Of a stretch of DNA of 64,000 nt, positions 56,901-64,000 are shown in pieces. Each line of letters begins with the position of its first letter. Position 1 is the stretch's first letter. A program made the position numbers and the translations under genes. The DNA is from Larix kaempferi. Taxonomy: Eukaryota > Streptophyta > Pinopsida > Pinales > Pinaceae. Under the pieces are notes generated by a model. It worked only from the letters and a program-made list of their open reading frames with translations, was not told the origin of the DNA and made no database searches. The DNA is taken from positions 11,105,001 through 11,169,000 of the forward strand of contig BSBM01000994.1 in the NCBI GenBank assembly GCA_027924585.1, written 5' to 3'.

Positions 56901-58928
56901 ATTGACTGTCAAATCTTTAATCAACCCTAAACATTTAACTTTCCTTGAATCAAAAGAAAATAAGTCATCATATGGTCTTGTGATTTCCAATCCCAAAGAA
57001 TCTACTACAAGTTTGGGCATCAAATTATGAGAAGCTCCGGAATCCAACATACAGTTATGTACCACTTTATCATGAATATGCAAATTCACATAGAAAGGAG
57101 AAACTTCTTCCAAAATATTGTCTTCCATTCTTGATCCTAAACAGATATTAGGATTATCATCATCTAATTCCAAAGTGTCTACTTCCACCCGATTTTCTAC
57201 CTGCATCATCTTGAAAATTTGTTCCTTGTATTCCTTGTTCTTCAGTATTTCATTAAAGGGTACTGAAATCTTGACTTTTGACATTTCATTCTGTATGTTG
57301 AAAGGAACCAAACTTTTATCACTTTCCTTCATAGGATCTTTCTTGATGTCTGGAATTACCTTGGGTACATCTTCATTTTCTTTTCTTTTAATTTGTGGTT
57401 CAGGTTGACTAGTAGAAGATTTATCAACATTTCTTTTTGACTTGCCTATTGGTTTTTTCCCTTTGTCAATTACAACATCTCGGTTCCTCAGATTTATCTT
57501 TCTTTGAAGATCGTTTATGGCATTTTGATAACCAATCTGGTATTGGTCACTTCCTATCTCCACACTACAACATTCTCCTTCTGCCATGAACATATCATGT
57601 TCCTGTTTAGTCAAATGCACTTCTGGATCAGAACTGCCACAATGGTGAATATCTCCTTCAGGCATTTCGGCTTCAGCTTCTCCAGCAATATAATTTTCAG
57701 GAAAAGGCAGTCGGATTTGATCCTCTTCTGCATTCCTTGGGTTTGGCTGTCCTCTCGGCCTTACAGCTGGAACAAAAGGCCTCCTAAAGTTTGGGTTTCT
57801 GATTTGAGGTTCTGTTTGTTCCTTATTTGGAGTTTTGTTGTCCACTACTAATTTTTCTAGCAACTTTTCCATAGTTTTCATCATTGCTTCGAATTTTATA
57901 TCTGTAGAGGAGGAAGAAGGAGACGCTATATTTTGATTATCTTCTCTAATTTTCTTTCTATCCATATCTCTATGTCTCATTTTTCCAGAAGCCATCATAT
58001 TAGCCTCAACTTCTACTGCATCTTTCATCATTATTGCCAAAGTAGTAGATCTTCTTTCTCTTAATGTGCATGAAAAATCACCTTCAAAAGCATCAGCATA
58101 ATGTAACTTGGCTGCTCCTACTGGAGGTTTTATATCTGTGGGGATTGAATTGTAGACTTTCATAAATCTGGCAGAAAACTCCTGAACTGACTCAAACCCT
58201 CCTTTTTTCAAATTGTTATATTGGGTCAATACCTGTGAAGGATTTTTCTGATCTTCCCACCTTTCAATAAAAAGGGTTGTAAAGGCATCATAATTTGCAA
58301 TAGATCCAGCGGCTAAAGCTCTAAACCATTTTTTCACTTCACCTCTCAAGCTTTGAGCAAACAACCTCATTTTAGCGTCATCAAAATCTACTTCTTCTAA
58401 ATCAATAAAATCGCTGAAATTATCAACATGTTGCTGTGCTGTATAATTTCCCTCATTATCAAAAGTAAAGATTCTTTGTGCATAATTTTGGGGCAAATCA
58501 TGTAAAACTGCTGGCAAAACCAAAGGAGCAAATCTGGCAGCCATGGGTGGTGGATTATAAGGTGCAACTACCGTCGCCTGTTGTCTACTACCCTGTACAG
58601 GTATTCTTTGGGATTTGGATATTTCAGGTGCTTTCCTCTCAGATCTTTGTAAATTTTCCCAAACAGATTTTAAAGAATAGTCCCACAAACTTTGTGGATC
58701 AACTTTTGTTTCTTTCAAATCAGAATCTGACTTAGTTCTAAACAGAATCTTTTCACTTGAACCAATATTTTCTTCCTCAAACAAATGTTCTTGCAAAGAA
58801 GGGAATATATTCGAAAACTGAGAAATACCTTCTTTCGACTTGCCTTTGACTTTCTCCGTCTTGAGGAGCTTTTCTGGATTATCTACGCCTGAAAAGAACT
58901 GTGAACCGGGATTCCTTCTTGTAGCCAC
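53952..58928 (-). CDS. Element F Gag-protease-RNase H-RT polyprotein
   Basis: 1,658 residues from the ATG at 58928. Gag capsid domain at about 125-310 (RLFAQSLRGEVKKWFRA, FSARFMKVYNSIP), without any CCHC zinc knuckle after it. Aspartic protease around residue 628 (MLDSGASHNLMP, GMLLSRSWASK). Archaeal-type RNase H at about 795-925 with the four acids kept: MHFDGAR (~803), VAEYEAL (~844), VFGDSEL (~865) and VADSLAT (~916). RT at about 1090-1330, active site VVVYMDDITVYS (~1263). Degenerate Ty3 RNase H at about 1400-1500, with TYAS (~1409), MEKQ (~1453) and HSHT (~1473) in place of the usual TDAS, EKE and TDH. The integrase zinc finger starts near 1615. One TAA ends it. A Tat-like Ty3 pol with an unusual domain order. 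Confidence 0.93.
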   Translation of the reverse strand: MATRRNPGSQFFSGVDNPEKLLKTEKVKGKSKEGISQFSNIFPSLQEHLFEEENIGSSEKILFRTKSDSDLKETKVDPQSLWDYSLKSVWENLQRSERKAPEISKSQRIPVQGSRQQATVVAPYNPPPMAARFAPLVLPAVLHDLPQNYAQRIFTFDNEGNYTAQQHVDNFSDFIDLEEVDFDDAKMRLFAQSLRGEVKKWFRALAAGSIANYDAFTTLFIERWEDQKNPSQVLTQYNNLKKGGFESVQEFSARFMKVYNSIPTDIKPPVGAAKLHYADAFEGDFSCTLRERRSTTLAIMMKDAVEVEANMMASGKMRHRDMDRKKIREDNQNIASPSSSSTDIKFEAMMKTMEKLLEKLVVDNKTPNKEQTEPQIRNPNFRRPFVPAVRPRGQPNPRNAEEDQIRLPFPENYIAGEAEAEMPEGDIHHCGSSDPEVHLTKQEHDMFMAEGECCSVEIGSDQYQIGYQNAINDLQRKINLRNRDVVIDKGKKPIGKSKRNVDKSSTSQPEPQIKRKENEDVPKVIPDIKKDPMKESDKSLVPFNIQNEMSKVKISVPFNEILKNKEYKEQIFKMMQVENRVEVDTLELDDDNPNICLGSRMEDNILEEVSPFYVNLHIHDKVVHNCMLDSGASHNLMPKLVVDSLGLEITRPYDDLFSFDSRKVKCLGLIKDLTVNLSKIPAKGILMDVVVADIPAKFGMLLSRSWASKLKGTLQMDMSFATIPVLGVHRRLYTEKRASYLVSDLKEPEKHAIYALDTDLGSCILYNDVESKEKIDLIEPKENKEEKLLREKIRKEGTWTMHFDGARSREGAGAGVWIITPDREFLMFSYQLNFECTNNVAEYEALILGLNVLKDLKAKNIEVFGDSELVINQVKAIYQTKHPKMRSYRNEVWDLLENFFDEHDVISIPRVSNTVADSLATAGAAFKTPVFSKKEYNIEVIHRPSIPDNVKHWQVFEDDQQIKRFLEMTDEFNYRSIDAEGDEMGPDEVDSPEEAEKFKQRIGGKDIIQLKNNVIPRGLIPLEKLFDKNDVVKNPKIEPKPEDVKDYNLGSEKDPKLVKLSKKLPRKEEDKSVEVMKRFLDVFAWSYEDLKEYDISVIQHTIPIKPGEKPFKQKLRRINPKLLPVIEKEVRKLFDAKIIVSLRFSKWLANLVPVRKKNGEIRLCVDFRNLNRASLKDNYPLPKMDQVLQQVVGAERISMLDGFSGYNQIKVHPEDQEKTAFTTPWGTFMYAKMPFGLMNAGATFQRAMDIAFADERDKIVVVYMDDITVYSKNAADHWKHLERVFIKCRRFGISLNPKKSHFFMEEGRLLGHIISKEGIKIDPERVSTIQKVGIPRSKKEIQSFIGRVNWLRRFIPSFAEILRNITKMLRKDREIKWNEEARKSFDNIKKALTEAPVLISPDYTRDFIMFTYASEHTVAGLLLQKNQEGIEQPIAFFSKILRDAELKYNIMEKQAYALVKALKDFRIYILHSHTIAHVPSAAVKDILKQPDPEGKRAKWIAVLLEYDLDIKPTKLIKGQGLAKMMTETNWDSLSINFMAETSSEDVPKSPIIEYFSLSPWYSDIVYVLQNLQAPADMEKTRARSVKLKAAKFCILDGNLFWKDPGGILLNCLLENEAQHIMVEFHKGMCGGHHSWKATVNKILRAGFYWPSMYSDVYK

Positions 58929-59076
58929 AATGTCTTTCTCAACTTACTCTCAAAACTTCTAAAAACTGTCACAAGTGAAGTCGCCAGGGCAATATCTACA
59001 ACCAATTTGTTTCAAACTTCCTTGCCCAAGAAATTTGAGCTTTCTTTGTCGTTTATCCCAGGGAAAATTTCACTTT
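58929..59076 (-). other. Element F short leader
   Basis: Only about 150 bp between the primer site and the gag ATG, in contrast to the 2.5-kb leader of element A. No feature recognised. The long 5' part of the transcript is instead the LTR with its ORF. Confidence 0.6.
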
Positions 59077-59097
59077 CGTTCCCCGGCAACGGCGCCA
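59077..59097 (-). other. Primer binding site of element F, tRNA-Asp type
   Basis: The minus strand reads TGGCGCCGTTGCCGGGGA just after the 5' LTR, with three spacer bases. Its complement is the 3' end of plant tRNA-Asp (CCCCGGCAACGGCGCCA). Confidence 0.88.
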
Positions 59098-59995
59098 AAA
59101 TGTTAGCACTTAGATTTTATTCCGGTTGTAAGAAAATAAGACCTAAGGTAACCTATTTCAAACCAAACTTTAGGTAGAAGAACTAGCCATTTTCTCTACC
59201 AGAGAGGGCTCTCTTTTTGATATGTATGTGAAGGCTAAAATATACAAAGGTTCCTTTAAAATTTCTCAAAAAATATTTTCTGGTCGAAAAGGTAAACAAG
59301 AAACATTGGGCATGGAGTCAAAGCTTTCAAGATGTATAATAAACCAGCAAGAGATTTTCACCATATGAATTTACGCAGAGGCAAGATAGTAATCAAGTTG
59401 CAGTCAATTCGATTTTTCAGGCGACATAGAAAGAAGTAAAGACATTCCATCAACAACAGGTATCTATCCAGGATAAGTCTATTGTCAACTTTGGAGAATA
59501 AAATGGATATTTAAATGCAAATAAAATGAGGCATAACCAGTATGAATCTCAAGTTATTTCAAATGTTCATTTAAATATAGAAGAAAAACACCATGGGAAA
59601 TATAACGAAGAAGGTAAACATGCACATATAAAGATAAGGAGAATAACAGACTGCAAGACTGATTAACTCATGAATCTCTGGTATCAAAAGATAGGTATCA
59701 TCACTGTACTGCCTTTATTTCAAAAATAGACTTCAAAACATACTTGTTTCTCAAAAATTTTCCAACCCTTTCAACAATGACCTCCATTGTTTTTTATACA
59801 AAATTTTTAGAAGAAGTTCCACATAACTGTTTCTTCTAATCAATAATTTAAAAAGCTTAACTAAAAGATAACTGTCTTCGAGTAACCCATAACTATCTTT
59901 CAAATAATATTACAAATTTAAAAAAGTCTTTTTTGCCACTTGGCAAGACTTTTGGATATCATCATTTTGCCACATGGCAAGAGATTCAAATGCAT

Positions 59996-62900
59996 TTAAG
60001 TATGAACAGAATATCTGGTCTTTCCATATTTCTCTACATAATTCCACTGATCAGCCGTGGGTAAGTCATAACTGGTCATTTCCTTCACCAAGACTCGCAT
60101 CTCGATATGACCTGCATAAAAAATAGGAAGAAGGTTTGCGCAAGTTGAAATCAGCATATTTAAAATTTCAAATTCCCCTGACATTTTCTCCATTAGAATT
60201 TTTCCTGTGAGCATGTGATCTATCTGCTGGAATTTTCTGTGATCCATCCTAATATCAAACAGTAATCTTTTATAATCATTTGGAGGAATTAATTCACCAT
60301 TTTCGTTCCAGAAAGCTGGGAATCCCTTATTCACTAACTTGTCAAATTGCTTTTTGAACTGGATTACTTCTTTCCTTATTTCTCCTGCTTTAGCCTCGAT
60401 GTTTTCGACATGTGAGTATTTGCCCAAGATCCTTCTGGCCCAAGTGATGACAGAAATTCTGTTTGTTATACTCATGGCTGTCAGGTCTGCTTCGGATAAC
60501 CTATTTAAAAATGTTATTGCTCTCTGGGCTATTTCTTTCGGCTTTCTATTTAAGCTTTCCCTGACTGCCCGGCAGCTGTCGAAGGCATCTTTGGCTACCT
60601 TTTCTTTAACTCTTATATAATCCAGATATGGCCTAAGTTTTTCAGCTTCTTTAATGATCTGGTCCCACACCATATGTTTACATCCCTGCATAGCAGCTTG
60701 TCCTGTTGCATGAGCAGCCAATCCTTTATTATTACTGCTTAATTCCTGATTATTTGCCTGCAAAGTTTTTATTTCTTTTTCTTTTGCTTCATTTTCTTCT
60801 TTTAATTTCTGTATTTCTGCCTTTAATAATTTGATTTCATTATCTTTTAAACTTATTTGTGACATTGCCTGTGAAATTCCATCTACACTGGTCTTCTCTT
60901 CTTCCGAGCCTGTCTGTACTTGCTACTGACTATTTTCTGCTAATTGTTTTCTCGCTGTTGCCAACTGTTCTTCTAACATGAACCTTTCTTTTTCCCAACA
61001 ATCTTTTTCGTCAGAGAGCTTTAGCATTTTAGCTATGACATCGTTGACTTCATTCGATAATTCTTCTTTCTCTTTTTCTAATATTGTCAACTCTGCACCT
61101 TGAATGAGTACAGCATCTGGGATTTTTAACTTTCGTCTTAGTGTTAAAATCACCTCTTCCTTCTCCTGGAGCAATTTAGTGGCTGCAGCTCCATCTTTAT
61201 TAGTTAAGTCTATTTGCAGCTTCTTAATTTGCTGTTGTCGAGACTTATTCTCTGTCTTTTCTTGTCTCAACTGATTATTTAATTTGTCTACTGAATTCTT
61301 CAGTTTGTCTGCTCTCAATGTGGCCCCCAAATAGTCTGAGTATATGACCTCTCTAGCTTGTCTATGTAACAAAATTTTATCAGGGGCATTTATTTTTGAC
61401 AAATCTATATTCATCTCTGAGATCTTGTTTTTTGTCACAACTGAAAATTTTAAAGAATTTTCTTTGATGTTCCTGCTGGTGAATAAGCTTACTTCATTAT
61501 TTGATATATTCCTGACCTTTGGAAACAATAGACTTGTTTGTTTCGCGGATTCCTGTTTGTTTTTACTATGTTCATTAAATACGTCCATGAAATTTTTGGG
61601 TCTATTTACATCATCCCCTACAGGGGTCTCTTCAATATTGTATTCCTTCACTGTAACCTCTGGTATTTCATTTTCTGTTGCCTTTGCTTCTTCTGAAATG
61701 GTTGTTAATTCCTGTGACTCATCAGTTTTCAATCGTTTTCCTTTTTCTGTCTCTTCATCATCGATGATCCTAATGTCCTGTATAGGTCTTTTGGACCCCA
61801 CTAATGCAGTATTGATTTCGCTTTCTGTTTCCGCCGTTGCTTCTTCCAATGACCTTTCTCTGTCGGACTTGTCTGGGATAATTTCTTCTTTGTATTCGAG
61901 CCAGTTGGCTCTGTCTGCCATCCCTTCAACAGTTTGATGATTCAGAGCCTTAATACGATGCTCAATTCTTCTTTTGGATATGATATTTGATGGGTCATAT
62001 TCCAAGGCTGCATCTGTCTCAAAATTCATGTCTTTTAAAAACTTCTCTATATATACAACAGCGTTCTTATTCTTTATTTTGAATGGACCTAATGTGAAAG
62101 GATATTTAATGTCCGTTGCTTGCCTGTGGACTAAAAAATTGTTATCTTCTACAATCAACTTCTGTCTTAAGAACTCTAAGGCAAAAATCCTCAAGCTGAG
62201 GAATGCTGGTAGCACATATGGTTTATGCTTGAATCCATACAATCTGACCACTGTACTATCTTTCGATAAAAACCAGTCTCCTGTAGCATACTCTGTATTC
62301 AGTTGCATTGATACTTGCATTTCCGGCAGTACCCTGGGCAGACTTTTTCCGAAAATCATCTTAAAGATCGTCGAGAGCATGTAATTGATAAAATTGAAAA
62401 TATTATTTTCCAGTGGAGTTGTAAAAACAATCTCTGGGAACTGTAATTCTTCCTGGCTGGATACCATAATCATTCTCATTAAAAAGGCTTGAAACCTGAA
62501 ATGTGTGTGCGTGGAAAAATTGACCATCTGGTCATGCATCTTTTCGGCTATGAAGGCTTCAAAATTTAGTCGGGGAATTTGACTTTCGTCAATTCCCGAC
62601 TGAACTATACTTATTCTGTACAATAAACTTAATTGAAATTCAGTTATATACAAATCCGTATCTAACCCTAAAACTACGGCCAACAGTGTCAAGACCAACT
62701 GGGTATTCTCGTTAAAAAGGCTAATATCTAAAGGGTAAGGGAGTTCAGAAATGTTAGTCTCTGGTCTGAGACACGTCGACAAAAACACTTCCCTATCACT
62801 TTGAGAAGCGTGATGAAAATTTTCAATAATCGAAACCTCAGAAAAAACCTCAGGGACTAGGGTTTGGGGCAAATCTACTTCTAGGGCTCTAATTACTTCG

Positions 62901-63202
62901 GCTGACTCGATTTTGCAAATGGCTCTAGTTTTCTGACTGTTCAAAACAACCCTTTCTTCCCGTGAATAATTTTCGGCACACCAGGAGACGAATTCTGGGA
63001 AAACAGGAAATTGGTAAGGGCAAAAAGCTATCAGAGATGACTGGTGAACTCTATGCGGGTCTATACCCTCTTGTAATAGCTCAGACAACTTAATTTTTAC
63101 GTCGGAGACCGGGAACCTAATAAGGGTATCGAAAACATCTTCATCTCTGTCTTCTAGGGCATCTTTTGACCTAAAAACGTCTATATCCTGCACAGTCTCC
63201 AT
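59996..63202 (-). pseudogene. LTR-encoded coiled-coil protein, right copy of element F
   Basis: 1,068 codons from the ATG at 63202, with a single stop: TAG at 60923-60925 in ENSQ*QVQT, where the left copy has CAG. It differs from the left copy at few residues. In full-length element RNA starting at the TATA box (63373-63382), this ORF comes first, before the primer site and gag. Layout: acidic N-terminus, conserved block at about 290-335, basic EKGKRLKTDE motif, coiled coil, helical C-terminus ending TRYSVHT. Candidate roles (RNA binding, nuclear import, silencing suppression) are guesses; no domain supports any of them. Confidence 0.88.
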
Positions 63203-63372
63203 TTAAATGCTTCTTTTAAACAAAATTCCGTTTAAAGAGTGTGACAAGTCACCAGACCCTACCTGTAAGTGCTTTGCTTTTCGCCTTCTGTCGCAATCGC
63301 CGGCTTCCACCAGTCTTCGGAGCTCTCCAAGATAACGACACATACAAAATGCCATTATGTGGAGCCCTTTCC

Positions 63373-63382
63373 TTTTATATAA
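63373..63382 (-). promoter_or_regulatory. TATA box of element F 5' LTR
   Basis: TTATATAAAA on the minus strand, about 170 bp upstream of the LTR ORF. This should be the promoter of the full-length RNA. Confidence 0.65.
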
Positions 63383-64000
63383 GCCTTTTTAGAATAACTT
63401 CCTTGCACCTTTATGAACGTGGGTCATCTCCCACCATTGATCTTTGAACCATTATTTTGAACCGTCAGATCTTGTCCCTCTTTATTCCACCGGCAGTATC
63501 CGCGATCGAAAAGGCGGTTTCCTTTTCCGGTTTGCTCCCCGCGCGGATTAATCACATGCTGACACCTGTTAAGGCGGTTTATTTACCGCGACCACTTTCC
63601 TTTATATCCCGTGTGCATGTTCCTGGTAGCGGATGAAATATTGGCCGTCGATTTGATTGAGATGTGTATCAGCCTTCCGATCATTATAAAATATAACGCC
63701 ACGCGCCATGGCTCTACCAAGCTATCCCTGTTCGCCACGTGCTAGGACCCACCTTGCCACATAAGGTACCCTTCCATATTTCCGTAATGGGTGGTTCCGC
63801 GCGGCGCTATAGTGGTTTCCAATACCACTCTATCCCATGCGCGAATGAATAGATATTGGACACGTGCCTTGGTGGTATTATGTCCGCTACCACCTTCCAC
63901 CGTTTGCTGACGATTACTTTGGCAACGCGGGATTGATATTAGCCGCAGATCTTGATCCATAATATCTCCGCCGTCGGAACCCGGCTGGAGTTTAACCTTT

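Larger units (their letters stand above)
59101..64000 (-). repeat. Element F 5' LTR, truncated by window end
   Basis: Begins TGTTAGCAC, the same as 47799. By the 11,302-bp offset it should end near 64150. It contains the better-preserved copy of the LTR ORF, the TATA box at 63373-63382, and the upstream region 63383-64000, which has several CACGTG-like or CACGCG motifs but no gene. Confidence 0.93.

Noticed and set aside
59077-59097. tRNA gene
   Set aside because: Only the 3' end of tRNA-Asp is matched, in complement, directly beside an LTR. It is a primer binding site; no cloverleaf is present.

Overview
The window is almost entirely repetitive plant nuclear DNA. I see no ordinary single-copy host gene. 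The degenerate plant-type telomere-like arrays (AACCCTAA variants), the density of nested LTR retrotransposons, the tRNA-Asp and tRNA-Arg type primer sites, a CACTA transposase fragment and a plant mobile domain (PMD) gene all point to a large seed-plant genome. A gymnosperm is my best guess, from the long interstitial telomere-like tracts, but this is inference. Elements are named A to F below.

Left part (1-13,040): a degenerate interstitial telomere-like array is interrupted by a solo LTR (771-1544, TSD CCCAT) and by a complete young element, A (3742-12866, + strand, 983-bp LTRs, TSD CCTTA). Element A carries only a Gag-like zinc-knuckle/protease ORF and is therefore non-autonomous. Between that ORF and its polypurine tract lies a 2-kb tandem array of more than 20 small stem-loops whose stems change sequence while staying paired.

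Middle part (13,041-29,216): a decayed Ty1/copia element B (13588-19494) lacks integrase. A very old Ty3 element C (20814-26438, TSD GATAA) is full of stops. A CACTA (TNP2) transposase fragment follows, then the tail of an old minus-strand coiled-coil ORF.

Right part (29,217-64,000): a stack of minus-strand Ty3/Tat-like elements, most simply read as successive insertions. Element D (3' LTR 29217-34587, gag-pol 34894-40818) is interrupted in its primer binding site by element E (3' LTR 41055-41773; stem-loop array; antisense PMD gene; RNase H; integrase). Element E is interrupted in its integrase by element F (3' LTR 47799-52848, gag-pol 53004-58928, 5' LTR from 59101 past the window end).

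Elements D and F have giant LTRs of 5.0-5.4 kb. Each LTR encodes, downstream of its TATA box, a protein of about 1,070-1,100 residues with no family I recognise. Their gag-pol places an archaeal-type RNase H with intact catalytic residues between protease and reverse transcriptase. The ordinary Ty3 RNase H after the RT has lost all three catalytic acids that I can align. In element E the extra RNase H instead follows integrase. D and F are inactivated almost only by in-frame stops, with no net frame change over several kilobases, and the stops I could compare look like C-to-T changes.
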